From HK1 sp965204915 (GTDB lineage: Bacteria; Pseudomonadota; Gammaproteobacteria; HK1), in contig OZ242023.1 of assembly GCA_965204915.1 (NCBI GenBank), positions 1,612,001 through 1,676,000 on the forward strand: 64,000 nucleotides of DNA. The letters run 5' to 3'. Made by a program: the position numbers and the translations under genes. Positions 42,552-51,259 of this stretch are shown piece after piece (within the stretch, counting starts at the first letter, position 1; each line of letters starts with the position of its first letter). Under the pieces are notes generated by a model. It worked only from the letters and a program-made list of their open reading frames with translations. It ran no database searches and was not told the DNA's origin.

Positions 42552-42658
42552 GTGACGAATCACGCATCATCGACCATCCGCCGGACGGATCCGCCGGTTC
42601 CGGATGTTGCGCTGGAATCGCCATGTGACGAATCACGCATCGACCATTCTCCGGACGG
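42552..42658. repeat. Two-copy direct repeat at the cas6 end
   Basis: The string gtgacgaatcacgcat, then catcgaccatccgccggacgg, at 42552-42588 is repeated with small changes at 42625-42658, where it forms the last codons of the cas6-like gene and its stop. The period is 73 bases. With only two copies and imperfect identity this is a duplicated gene tail and not a CRISPR array. Confidence 0.7.
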
Positions 42659-43340
42659 GGCCCACGTCCTTGTGCGGCACGAACAGCCCGCAGCCGAGCA
42701 GACGGCCCGGCCCGATTCCGCGGCATTGGAGCGCGAGTGATTCGTCGCGGCCGAGATCGGCGACCAGCAGGCTGCGGGTGGCATGCATACCCTGGTCCGA
42801 CTCGATCCGGTGCGAGCGCCCGCAGAGCAGCTTGCGCGCGGTCACCGAGCGCGCCCGAAGCTCCGACACCACGCGCTCCACGAAGCGTTCTTCATCTCCG
42901 CCTTCCTCGTCCACCACGTAGCGGGCGAACACGGCGCCGGCGGGCTTCAACCACCGCGGCTGCCGCTCTCCGGTGGTGAGCTCGCAGCCGCCGACGTCGA
43001 GCCGCCGCCCGCACAGCGCGGCGGTCTCCCCCGCGCGTGATACCGGCACGCGGAGCACCAGCCGGGTGCGGCGCGAGAGGTTGAGCATCCCGCCGGATCC
43101 GCCGCCGGGACGTTCCCAGCCGTTGCCCGACGCCGCGCCGTGGATCGAGTGGATGCCCGCCTCCGGCTCGTCCTCCAGCCACGGCAGGGTTTCCACGACC
43201 GCGGCCCGCAACGCGCTCGCGTGATCGACGGGCAGCCACCGGCCGGAGAGCCGGAACGCGACGTCGACGACATCGGCGTCGTCCGCGGCCGTTCCAGGGT
43301 TCGATTCCTCTTCCCACCGCATGTCCGGCTCCCATCGCAT
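42633..43340 (-). CDS. cas6: Orphan type I CRISPR Cas6/Cmx6-like protein
   Basis: A 235-residue protein matching the Cmx6 family (type I-MYXAN Cas6). Landmarks: VVDVAFRLSGRWLPVDHASA, GIHSIHGAASGNGWERPGG, LNLSRRTRLVLRVPVSRAGE, RKLLCGRSHRI, TRSLLVADLGRDESLALQ, and GIGPGRLLGCGLFVPHKDVG, the Gly-rich loop of Cas6 RNases. Cas6 cuts pre-crRNA at repeat stems. No other cas gene and no repeat array is in the window, so it stands alone. Members of this family are also found outside CRISPR loci, so a different RNA target is possible. Several start codons exist; 43340 is the longest. Confidence 0.87.
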   Translation of the reverse strand: MRWEPDMRWEEESNPGTAADDADVVDVAFRLSGRWLPVDHASALRAAVVETLPWLEDEPEAGIHSIHGAASGNGWERPGGGSGGMLNLSRRTRLVLRVPVSRAGETAALCGRRLDVGGCELTTGERQPRWLKPAGAVFARYVVDEEGGDEERFVERVVSELRARSVTARKLLCGRSHRIESDQGMHATRSLLVADLGRDESLALQCRGIGPGRLLGCGLFVPHKDVGPVRRMVDA

Positions 43341-43420
43341 ATCCGGCGGTTGACGCCTGTCCGGCGACCGCCACGTATCCGGCTACGGGCCGCCTGTCCG
43401 GCCAACCGACGCCTGTCCGG

Positions 43421-43612
43421 CTACCGGCCCGATGCCGAGGCGAAGGCGCTCTCCAGGACGTCTTCCCAGTTCTCCGGGGTGTCCGCGAACGGCGGCTTCA
43501 CGTCGATCCGAAGGAACCGCTCCTCCCGGGCCCGGGCCCTGACCGCGTCGACGAGCTGGGCGAACGACTCCAGGTCGTGCCGCTCGATCAGGATGTCGCT
43601 GACGTGGAGCAT
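43421..43612 (-). CDS. Small hypothetical protein upstream of cas6
   Basis: A 63-residue acidic protein, MLHVSDILIERHDLESFAQL followed by VDAVRARAREERFLRIDVKP, with regular codon use. I cannot assign a family. It is on the same strand as the cas6-like gene, 80 bases ahead of it, and may share its transcript. A continuous reading before it (43613-43840, GGEVEPAIPACGAALREWAE) lacks a start codon and may be a remnant of a larger gene. Confidence 0.5.
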   Translation of the reverse strand: MLHVSDILIERHDLESFAQLVDAVRARAREERFLRIDVKPPFADTPENWEDVLESAFASASGR

Positions 43613-43847
43613 GGGATCCCCCGGTGCGGCCCAACCCTCGGCGCGAGGCAACGTGTATCGCGCGGACCTCGACGGTGTCGCCGGTGGCCGCATCGAAGGC
43701 AGGGAGCGCTTCCGCGCTCAGCGCCGGATCGGTGGGTTCCGCGATCTGCGCGATCTCCGCCCACTCGCGGAGCGCCGCGCCGCAGGCCGGGATCGCGGGC
43801 TCGACCTCGCCGCCGGAGGGTTCGACCCGCTACCGTGCTCGACACCG

Positions 43848-44597
43848 TCACCCCGGGACCCCGAGCCGGCGGGCGACCTGGCTCCAGAGCTGCTCGAAGG
43901 CGCGGGCCGGCGTACTGGCCGGGGCGAACCGGGTCACCGGCGACCGCCGGACGCCCATCTGCTCGACCTGTGCCGCATAGGGGATGACGATTCGCGAGCA
44001 CTCCGGGGAGCGGTTCGTGAAATCCAGCATGACGTCCCGGTGCAGGCGCCGGCGCCGGTCGGCCATGGAGAAGAAGGGCAGGATCGGGGCATCGAACCCC
44101 TTGGCTCTCGCATGGTCGAGGAGCTGGGCGTAGGTGCGAAGCGAGAGCGTGGTGGGGATCGTCGGGACGAGCACCAGATCGCTCGCCCGCATGACCGAAT
44201 CGGAGACCAGCGACATCCCGGGAGCGCAGTCGACGAACACCAGGTCGTAGTGGTCGCGCAATGGCTTGAGCAGGCGGCGGAGGCGTGGGAGGGGATTGTC
44301 GAGGTCGTTGAGCGCAAGCACCAGATCGCGTAGCGAGACATCGGCCGGGATGACGTCGAGTTCCGGGAAGTCGCTGGCCTTGATCGCCTCCGCGAGCCGG
44401 TTCTTCCGCTTCAGGAGCCGTTTCGGCCCCCCGGCCAGCTTCGGCCGGATGCGAAGGTAGAAGCTCGTGGCGCCCTGGGGGTCCAGATCCCAGAGCAGCG
44501 TCCTCACGCCCCCGCGGGCGGCGAGATGGGCGAGGTTCACCGCCGCCGCGGTCTTCCCGACCCCACCCTTGATGCTGAAGAGCGCGATGGTCTTCAT
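43848..44597 (-). CDS. ParA family ATPase
   Basis: A 249-residue deviant Walker ATPase. The deviant Walker A is IKGGVGKTAAAVNLAHLAA (signature Lys at the start: KGGVGKT), the switch I region is LLWDLDPQGATSFYL, and Walker B is YDLVFVDCAPGMSLVSDS. ParA proteins form dynamic gradients on the nucleoid to position plasmids, carboxysomes or storage granules. The start overlaps the stop of the CHAD gene in an ATGA. No ParB or plasmid replication gene is near, so a plasmid partition role is unlikely. Confidence 0.9.
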   Translation of the reverse strand: MKTIALFSIKGGVGKTAAAVNLAHLAARGGVRTLLWDLDPQGATSFYLRIRPKLAGGPKRLLKRKNRLAEAIKASDFPELDVIPADVSLRDLVLALNDLDNPLPRLRRLLKPLRDHYDLVFVDCAPGMSLVSDSVMRASDLVLVPTIPTTLSLRTYAQLLDHARAKGFDAPILPFFSMADRRRRLHRDVMLDFTNRSPECSRIVIPYAAQVEQMGVRRSPVTRFAPASTPARAFEQLWSQVARRLGVPG

Positions 44598-46150
44598 CGC
44601 CGCCTGCCCCCGAGCGCCCTCGCGAACTGCGCGTGCGCGCGCTTCGAGTCGTAGCGTGCGAAGAGGGTCGCGAATCCGGCCCGCGTCTCCCTCTCACGCT
44701 CGGCCAGCATCGCGCACTGACGGTCCACGGCCGCGAGCCCCGCCGCGTCGAGGGACGCCTGCGCAGAGCCCCTGAACTCCTGAAGCACCGCGCGCTGGAT
44801 CTGGACGTCCTGGTACGCGCCGAGGTTGTCTTGCAGGCGCTTCAACCGGGCGATGGTCCGCTCCACGGGCTTCGCGGGATGCAGATCCCGAAAGAACTCC
44901 AGCAGGTAGCGCAGGCGCTTGCACGACTTGCGCAGCTTGTGCAGCGACTCGGGCGGGGCGTCGTCGCCGATCGCCCGGCCCTCGGCCAGGATGCGGCGAT
45001 AGACCTTGAGGATGCGCGCCGCCGACAGGGCGCCGATGGGGGTGAGCGCGTTCCCGCTGCGCGGCCGCGCCGGGGGCTCGGACTCGAGAAACTTCCCGAG
45101 CGCGGACCGCACCCGCCGGTAGCGGGCGGACTGCAAGATGCGGCGAAGCGCCTGGAATTCGCGCTCCCTGAGATTTCCGAGGTGGGTCAGCAATGCACCC
45201 GCCGCGCTGCCTTCCTCTCCATCGCCGACGCGGGCGGCGGAGCCGAATTCCATCAGATGGACGTCGAGATCGCGCACCGATCCGGTGCATTGGGCGAGCC
45301 GGCCGAGGTCCGAGAGAAGCCGCCGGGTGACGGTCGGCGGGAATACGCGCCTCATCTCCCGGAGCAGCGACCGTGCCTTGCGGGTCGCCACCCGGAAATC
45401 GTGCAGGCACTCGGGATCGAGGTCGGCCTCGATGCCGGGCACGTTCCGCTCCAGCACCGCGTCGAGGCGCGCGAGCAGACGTTTGCAGGCGACGTCCGAG
45501 CGTTCGCCGGGATCGAGCTCGACACGGGCCGGATCCGCGATGCCGCCGAAGGCCGCATCCGGTCCGTCCGAGGCCGCGAGCATGGGCTCGCTCCGATCGG
45601 GCTCGACCCCCTCCACCTCCCGGAGCCGGCGGATCGCGCGGCGGGCGAACCGTTCGTAACCGCGCAACGGACACACCGTGAGCCGGGCCGGCCCGCGGCG
45701 CCCGGTGAAGCACTCCACCACGAGCACGGTCTTGTGCTCGCGGTCGCGGCCTCCGGCGATGGTGAGCCGGCCCCGGGACTCGGCGACCACGAGCAGCCGC
45801 CGGACGTCGATCAGGGGCGCAAGCAGCGCGCGCAACCGATGATGGGAGACGTCGCGGGCGAATGCGGGCAGGGCCGCGCCCGGCGCCTCCACGAGCCGCG
45901 TGGCGCGGGCGAATGCGCGGCAGCGCAGCTCCTCGGTCCCCGGAAGGGTCACGTGCTCCAGCACCAGATCGGCGCGGCGCAGGCGCCGATCGAAGGTGTC
46001 GAGGTAGCGCACGTGCGCCGGCTGCCCCGCGCGGGCCGGTGCCGTGAGCTTGCCGAGCGCGATGGCGATGATCCGCGGCGCCGCGAGACCGCGCGGCACC
46101 GCGAACGCACGGGCTTCGGGAGTCGGGTTGTCGCCGGTTCGTGGGCTCAT
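44594..46150 (-). CDS. CHAD domain polyphosphate-binding protein
   Basis: A 518-residue protein. Residues from about 215 to 500 form a CHAD domain: LHDFRVATRKARSLLREMRR has the conserved His and basic residues, LRKSCKRLRYLLEFFRDLHP is the second conserved helix, and LKRLQDNLGAYQDVQIQR follows. The first 200 residues, with ARLTVCPLRGYERFARRAIR, are less clear. CHAD domains bind polyphosphate and locate to polyphosphate granules. Because the stop overlaps the parA start, the two proteins are made together; together they could tether and distribute polyphosphate granules. That role is an inference. Confidence 0.9.
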   Translation of the reverse strand: MSPRTGDNPTPEARAFAVPRGLAAPRIIAIALGKLTAPARAGQPAHVRYLDTFDRRLRRADLVLEHVTLPGTEELRCRAFARATRLVEAPGAALPAFARDVSHHRLRALLAPLIDVRRLLVVAESRGRLTIAGGRDREHKTVLVVECFTGRRGPARLTVCPLRGYERFARRAIRRLREVEGVEPDRSEPMLAASDGPDAAFGGIADPARVELDPGERSDVACKRLLARLDAVLERNVPGIEADLDPECLHDFRVATRKARSLLREMRRVFPPTVTRRLLSDLGRLAQCTGSVRDLDVHLMEFGSAARVGDGEEGSAAGALLTHLGNLREREFQALRRILQSARYRRVRSALGKFLESEPPARPRSGNALTPIGALSAARILKVYRRILAEGRAIGDDAPPESLHKLRKSCKRLRYLLEFFRDLHPAKPVERTIARLKRLQDNLGAYQDVQIQRAVLQEFRGSAQASLDAAGLAAVDRQCAMLAERERETRAGFATLFARYDSKRAHAQFARALGGRRR

Positions 46151-46365
46151 CCGCCCGTAATCTACCGAAATCGAAGGCGCGGAACGGAACAGGCGCCTAG
46201 ATTATCGGGTTCCGAGGGACGGCGCATTGCCGTGGGTCATGCCGCCGGCTCCCTCGTGGACGAGCCTCGCACCCCACGAGATCGGGGTCGCCGGCCGTCC
46301 TGCACGCAATCGATCATCGACCTGCCGACGATCGGTTGGCCGGAAGCCGATCGGCCGGAAGCCGG

Positions 46366-47586
46366 TCAGGAGCCCGGCGGGTCCGGTCCCGGCCGCGCCT
46401 CCCCGATGCTTCCGATGTCGAGTCTCCCGGCGTAGCCGGTCATCTCCAGGTAGCCGACGCCGGCCACCGGCCGCCCCTCCCGCGCGCCGGTGAAGCGCAC
46501 CGCGCCCTCCCAGTACGCGGGCAGGATGCGGCGCTCGGTGACGACCTCCTGGGCGTCGATACGCGGGCGGACGCGGAGCCGCAGGTCGAGGTCCGGGACC
46601 TCCACCTGCCACTCCACCGGATACTGCGCGCCGGTCGCCTCGCTCCGCCAGCGCCTTCCGGGCCGAAACGCCACCCCGCCCGGGTCGATGGGACGGACGC
46701 CGCCGCCGGAGTCGACGAAGGTGCCGAAGGTGTCGGGACCGTAGCCGCCTTGCGCGTCGCGGATGCCGAACAGCATCAGATCCGTGCCGTCGTCCAACTG
46801 CACGCTCATCCAGTCCCACCCGGCCTTGTGCTCGGTGAGGTAGTCCGAGAAGAACTCGTGGTCCATCCACGCCTGGCCGGTGACCGCGAAGTCCTCGCCC
46901 TCGATCGCGACGCGCCCGACGGCCGCCATCCGGGTGAACGAGAGGTAGTGCGAGACGGCCCGGGGATCGCCGGCCACCTTGCGGCTGACCCCCTCGCGGC
47001 CGTGGACGACCACCGGCTTGCGGGGCTCCAGCACGAGGTGGAGCGCCGCATCCCGGCTCGTCGCGGCCAGCGCCTGCACCGGACGGGCTTCGTCGCCCCG
47101 CCGCCACTCGACGCTCCAGTTGCCGTTCCAGATGCGCCGCTCCTCGGGGTCGGCCCCCGCGATGCCCGGACCGGCGCGGTTCAGGCGTTCGTGGACCACG
47201 TGGCGCTCGTTGTCCGTATCGGTGACGGCGAAGTGCGCGAGGTACACCTGATCGAGATCCCAGGCCGAAGGCGGCGCTCCGTCGAGCGCACGGGGCCCAC
47301 CGGTCGCGCGCGCCCTGCGGAAGAACGTCAGCTCGAATCCGAAGTGCCGTCCCGAAGCGGTGGACAGGTTGCCGGTGTAGTACCACCATTCGGACTCGAA
47401 CGCCGGATGCCCGAAGTGGTCGCGCGGAAACCGGAACGGGTAGCCGGGGACGACGCGCCCGGCCTGCGAAGCCGGAGCGGCGGTGTCGGCGGGCGGGGCC
47501 GGGCCGGCGGTATCGGCCATCGCACCGGGCGCGGCGGCGACCGCGATGACGAAGACCGCCGCAACGTGGAAGCGGAACGGGGTCAT
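46366..47586 (-). CDS. AttH-like lipocalin (carotenoid 1,2-hydratase N-terminal family) exported protein
   Basis: A 406-residue protein with an export signal (MTPFRFHVAAVFVIAVAAAP). The mature part has the CrtC/AttH landmarks HFGHPAFESEWWYYTGNL, FGFELTFFRRA, and AWMDHEFFSDYLTEHKAGWD with WMSVQLDDGTDLMLFGIRD. This lipocalin-like domain is the AttH partner of the AttEFG ABC transporter. Genes for ATPase and permease lie just upstream on the same strand, so the set is probably one transport unit for a lipid or hydrophobic compound. Confidence 0.87.
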   Translation of the reverse strand: MTPFRFHVAAVFVIAVAAAPGAMADTAGPAPPADTAAPASQAGRVVPGYPFRFPRDHFGHPAFESEWWYYTGNLSTASGRHFGFELTFFRRARATGGPRALDGAPPSAWDLDQVYLAHFAVTDTDNERHVVHERLNRAGPGIAGADPEERRIWNGNWSVEWRRGDEARPVQALAATSRDAALHLVLEPRKPVVVHGREGVSRKVAGDPRAVSHYLSFTRMAAVGRVAIEGEDFAVTGQAWMDHEFFSDYLTEHKAGWDWMSVQLDDGTDLMLFGIRDAQGGYGPDTFGTFVDSGGGVRPIDPGGVAFRPGRRWRSEATGAQYPVEWQVEVPDLDLRLRVRPRIDAQEVVTERRILPAYWEGAVRFTGAREGRPVAGVGYLEMTGYAGRLDIGSIGEARPGPDPPGS

Positions 47587-47661
47587 CCTCTCGGGACCTC
47601 GGCCTGGCCCGGCCGCGTTCCGGCGCAATCCACCGCGACGTCCGGAGCCCACACCTGCTTT

Positions 47662-47736
47662 ATTCTCCTCTGGCGCCATTCTCCTCTGGCGCCATTCTCC
47701 TCCGGCGCCATTCTCCTCCGGCGTCACTCTCCTCTC
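47662..47736 (-). repeat. 16-base tandem repeat at the permease end
   Basis: The unit attctcctctggcgcc is repeated four times with a partial fifth copy (two versions, with ctctgg or ctccgg). It spans the stop codon of the permease (tca at 47724-47726) and continues into the gap before the AttH-like gene. Slippage here could change the C-terminus of the permease. Confidence 0.85.
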
Positions 47737-50294
47737 AGGACCTCGACCGGATCCAGCCGCGCTCCGACGCGGGCCGGATACAGGCCCGACGCCACGCTCG
47801 CGGCCAGGATCAGGCCCAGGGCCGCGGCCAGCAAGGGGCCGGGCCAGTGGAGCTGCACGCTCCAGCCGTAGGACTGCTGGTGGATCACGAGCAGGTTCAC
47901 CTGCGACCACACGGCGCCGGCCACCAGTCCCAGCACGCAGGCGGCCAGACCGATCAGCCCTGCCTGCACCAGGATCAGGGCGCGGATCTGGCGCATCGAC
48001 GCCCCGTGCATACGAAGCTGCGCAAGCTCCACCCGGCGGTCGAACACCAGGTTCAGCAACGCCTCCGCCATGCCGAGAACCGCCACCAGCACCGCGATCA
48101 CCTCCAGGGCGTAGGTGATCGCGAAGGTGCGGTCGAAGATCTCGATGGACCGCTCCCGCAGCGTGCGGGCCGGGGTCACCACCACCTCCCGATCGGAGAC
48201 GGCCCGCGCCAGCGCCCGGCGGCTCTCCTCGAAGCCGGCGCCCGGTTCGAGATAGACGCCCAGGCTGGACACCCGCCGGTCGGGCAGGTACCCGAGCAGC
48301 GCGTTCCGATCCCCGATGACGAATCCCCTCTCCCCCGAGTAGTCGTAGAACACCCCGGCCACGCGGAGCTCCACTTCCTCCGCGCCCAGTGGCAGCCGGA
48401 TCGTATCGTCCACGTGGACGTCGTGGTGGTAGCCGAACAGCTCGCTGACGATCACCCCGTCGCCGGCCGCGAGCCGCGCCCAGATCGCCTCCGGCGCCGG
48501 TCCTTCGAGAAACCGGATCCCCGAATGCCGGTCGTAGAGCGCCACGTCGGCGAGGCCGAGGGTGGCCGGCGTGTCGCGGTAGCGGATGGGATAGGCGCGA
48601 AAACGGCCCACGTCCATCACGCCCGGCACCGCCTCCAGCTTCTGCGCCACCGCCTCGCTCATGGTGGCCGACGAGCCGCGCCCGCCGCCACCGGCCGGGC
48701 TCACGTAGAAGTCCGCCTGCAACCGGTGCTCGATCCAGTTGACCACCGTCTCCCGGAAGCTGCCGACCATCACCGCCATCCCGACGATCAGCGCCGTGGC
48801 GACGGCCATCGCGCTCACGATCACCGAGGTGCGGCCGAGGGATGCGGCCAGCCCCCGGGCCGCGATGCCGGCGACGACCCCGAAAGGAGCCGTGAGCCAC
48901 CGGCCGCAGAGGCCGAGCACCAGGAGCGACACCCGCGGCGAGATCATCGCGGTGGCGCCGATCAGGCAGACCAGCGCCAGGTATCCGCCGACGGGGATCC
49001 GATCCACCGGCGGCACCAGGCAGAACGCCGCCGTGAGCACCGCCAGCACCGCGGCGGCGATGGTGGAGCGGCGGCCGGCGGTACGGACCTCGTAGTCGAG
49101 CGCCGCTCCGGCCATCGCCTCGGTGGGCGCCACCCCGGCCGCTTCCCGCGCCGGCCACCACGCGGACAGCACCGAGACCCCGATCCCGGAAACGACCGCG
49201 ACGGCGATGGTCCAGGGGCGCAACGCGATCTCCCCCGGGGTGCTGCTCACGTAGAGCGAGCTCACGGTCTGCCCCACCGTCTCCACCGTCCCGATCGCAA
49301 GCAGGCGTCCCAACACCAGCCCGGCCGTGACCCCGAGCACCCCGAACACCGCCCCCTCGAACAGGAACGCCGCCCGCACCATCGCCCGCGAGGCGCCCAC
49401 CGCCCGGACGATGCCGATCTGCCGGCGCCGGCGCACGATGTAGGCGCTGATGGTGTTGTAGATGAGGAAGGCGCCCACCAGGATTGCGGCATAGCTCATC
49501 ATGCGCAGGTTCCAGCGGAACGCGCCGAGCATCCGGCGGCTGTCCCCGGTGCCGGTCCCGGCCGGCAGGATGGAGGCCGCGGGCGGGAGGAGCGGCGCGA
49601 GCACGGCGGGCCAGTCCCGCTCCCCTCCCCGGGTTCGGCCCCGCTCCTCTCCTCGGGTATGGACGTAGATCCGGTCCAGCCGTCCCATGCGGCCCAGCGC
49701 CCGTTGCGCCAGCGCGACGTCCATCAGGACGAAGCCGCCCGCCGCGGCCTCCGGCGGTTCGAGGACGCCTTGCACTTCGAGCGCCAGCCGGCGGTCGCCG
49801 GCGATCAGCGTCAGGGCGTCGCCGGCCGACACGCCGAGCGACGGGCTCACCCACACCGCCGACACGTCGACCGGCGCGGAGAAGTCGGGCTGCGGCATGG
49901 CGCCCAGCGCGCCCAGCCCCGTCTCGAACAACGTCGTGTCCCCGATCAGGTCCACCCCGAACAGCGGCACCCGCTCTCCGGTCTCCGGCAGCAGCGCGAA
50001 GCCCTCGATGCGGGGCGAGAACACGAGCGGCTCGGCGAGACGCACCAGCTCGCCGTACACCGTCTCCGGAATGCCGCCGACCTGGGTGATCTCGTAGCTC
50101 GCCGAACCCTCCAGCGATTCCAGGGACGACCGGAACGACCCCATGGAGGCTTCGCTCGCCAGATCCACCGCCACGATGACCGCAACGCCGAGGGCCACCG
50201 CCGCCACCGTCAGCAACGCACGCAGCGGATCCGCGGCCATGGGGCGCACGATCAAGCGGTAGAGCGCGACGGTCCGGGCCGGGATGGTCTTCAT
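47724..50294 (-). CDS. ABC transporter permease, FtsX/MacB type (AttFG-like)
   Basis: An 856-residue permease with two FtsX repeats and eight or more helices: LLTVAAVALGVAVIVAVDLA at the N-terminus, then in order ILVGAFLIYNTISAYIVRRR, AVVSGIGVSVLSAWWPAREA, VIVSAMAVATALIVGMAVMV and ALGLILAASVASGLYPARVG near the end. Large periplasmic domains sit between. These permeases export lipids, lipoproteins or peptides without moving solutes through the membrane. Its partner ATPase is upstream (gap about 200 bases). The longer frame to 50744 is not used because the ATG at 50294 precedes the first helix directly. Confidence 0.88.
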   Translation of the reverse strand: MKTIPARTVALYRLIVRPMAADPLRALLTVAAVALGVAVIVAVDLASEASMGSFRSSLESLEGSASYEITQVGGIPETVYGELVRLAEPLVFSPRIEGFALLPETGERVPLFGVDLIGDTTLFETGLGALGAMPQPDFSAPVDVSAVWVSPSLGVSAGDALTLIAGDRRLALEVQGVLEPPEAAAGGFVLMDVALAQRALGRMGRLDRIYVHTRGEERGRTRGGERDWPAVLAPLLPPAASILPAGTGTGDSRRMLGAFRWNLRMMSYAAILVGAFLIYNTISAYIVRRRRQIGIVRAVGASRAMVRAAFLFEGAVFGVLGVTAGLVLGRLLAIGTVETVGQTVSSLYVSSTPGEIALRPWTIAVAVVSGIGVSVLSAWWPAREAAGVAPTEAMAGAALDYEVRTAGRRSTIAAAVLAVLTAAFCLVPPVDRIPVGGYLALVCLIGATAMISPRVSLLVLGLCGRWLTAPFGVVAGIAARGLAASLGRTSVIVSAMAVATALIVGMAVMVGSFRETVVNWIEHRLQADFYVSPAGGGGRGSSATMSEAVAQKLEAVPGVMDVGRFRAYPIRYRDTPATLGLADVALYDRHSGIRFLEGPAPEAIWARLAAGDGVIVSELFGYHHDVHVDDTIRLPLGAEEVELRVAGVFYDYSGERGFVIGDRNALLGYLPDRRVSSLGVYLEPGAGFEESRRALARAVSDREVVVTPARTLRERSIEIFDRTFAITYALEVIAVLVAVLGMAEALLNLVFDRRVELAQLRMHGASMRQIRALILVQAGLIGLAACVLGLVAGAVWSQVNLLVIHQQSYGWSVQLHWPGPLLAAALGLILAASVASGLYPARVGARLDPVEVLRGE

Positions 50295-50497
50295 GGGCGC
50301 TTCATCGGCAGGCGCTCGATCCCGCGGAGCCCCTCGGGAACGGGAATGGCCGCGCTTGGCGCCGGAAGGGTGGTCCTGCGGGAGGGGGAGTCCGCGCCGG
50401 TGGACGTCGTGACGTGGGTGGAGGTCGCCATTGCATCGGGGTTTCGGTCGGGCGGTGAATCCGGCGCTCGCGGGCAAGCCCCTGCCGGAAGGGCCGT

Positions 50498-51184
50498 CTA
50501 CAGCTCCGGGGGCAGGGAGCCGCCGCGGACCAGCCTCCCGTTGCTGAGCACCAGGCGCCGGTCGGCCTCCGAGGCCGACGCCGGGCTGTGGGTCGCCATG
50601 AGGATGGCGGTGCCGAGCTGTCGCCTCACGTCGAGCAGCAGGCCCATCACCATCTCCGCGGTCCGGGTATCGAGCCGGCCGGTCGGCTCGTCGGCCAGCA
50701 GCAGGCCCGGTTCGTGCACCAGCGCCCGCGCGATGGCGACGCATTGCATCTGGCCGCCCGACAACTGGTGCGGCCGGCGGTCGGCCAGATCCGCGACCCC
50801 GGCCAGGTCCATCATCCGCATCGCCCGCGGGCGGGTCCCGCGCATCCCCGCGAGCTGGAGCGGCAGCTCCACGTTCTCGACCGCGCTCAGGGACGGCAGC
50901 AACTGCAGGAACTGGAACACGAACCCGATCCGGGTGCGGCGGAGCCGGGTCAGTGCATCGTCGTCCAGCGACGAGGTCCGCACCCCCTCGATCTCGACCT
51001 CGCCCCCGGAGGGCAGGTCGGCGGCGCCGGCGAGGTTGAGCAGGGTGGTCTTGCCGCAGCCGCTACGACCCACCAGCGCCACGTACTCGCCCCGGTCGAG
51101 ATGCAGGGTGACGCCGTCGAGGGCGGGGATCCGCCGCTCGGCGACGGTGTAGTGTTTCCTGACGTCGAGAAGCCGGAGCACCAT
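50498..51184 (-). CDS. ABC transporter ATPase, LolD/MacB type (AttE-like)
   Basis: A 228-residue ATPase. Walker A is ALVGRSGCGKTTLLNLAGAA, the signature motif is QLSGGQMQCVAIARALVHEP, Walker B is LLLADEPTGRLDTRTAEM, and the switch His lies in ILMATHSPASASEAD. This is the form that pairs with FtsX-type permeases. It is the first gene of the minus-strand set ATPase, permease, AttH-like protein. The start faces the intradiol dioxygenase tail. Confidence 0.92.
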   Translation of the reverse strand: MVLRLLDVRKHYTVAERRIPALDGVTLHLDRGEYVALVGRSGCGKTTLLNLAGAADLPSGGEVEIEGVRTSSLDDDALTRLRRTRIGFVFQFLQLLPSLSAVENVELPLQLAGMRGTRPRAMRMMDLAGVADLADRRPHQLSGGQMQCVAIARALVHEPGLLLADEPTGRLDTRTAEMVMGLLLDVRRQLGTAILMATHSPASASEADRRLVLSNGRLVRGGSLPPEL

Positions 51185-51259
51185 GAGCGGGGAGCGACGA
51201 TATCCGGATCCCGGCGATCCCCCCCGGACGATCGTACCCGCGGCGGGGCGGGCCGCCGG

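Noticed and set aside
42552..42658. A possible two-unit CRISPR array beside the Cas6-like gene.
   Set aside because: Only two imperfect copies exist, one is the coding end of the gene itself, and no third repeat or spacer-like unit follows.
43280..43310. A tRNA T-loop-like string (gggttcgattcc) that suggested a tRNA 3' end or attachment site.
   Set aside because: It lies inside the coding start of the cas6-like gene, the stem is only about three pairs, and no acceptor, D or anticodon arm can be formed.
43320..43440. Short tgtccggc-type repeats upstream of the cas6-like gene that looked like a degenerate array.
   Set aside because: Units are about 8-17 bases, irregular in spacing and sequence, and well below any CRISPR repeat length.
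43613..43847. A continuous minus-strand reading (GGEVEPAIPACGAALREWAE) between parA and the small gene.
   Set aside because: No start codon exists in frame after the stop at its beginning and it needs a frameshift to join the next gene; kept only as a possible remnant.
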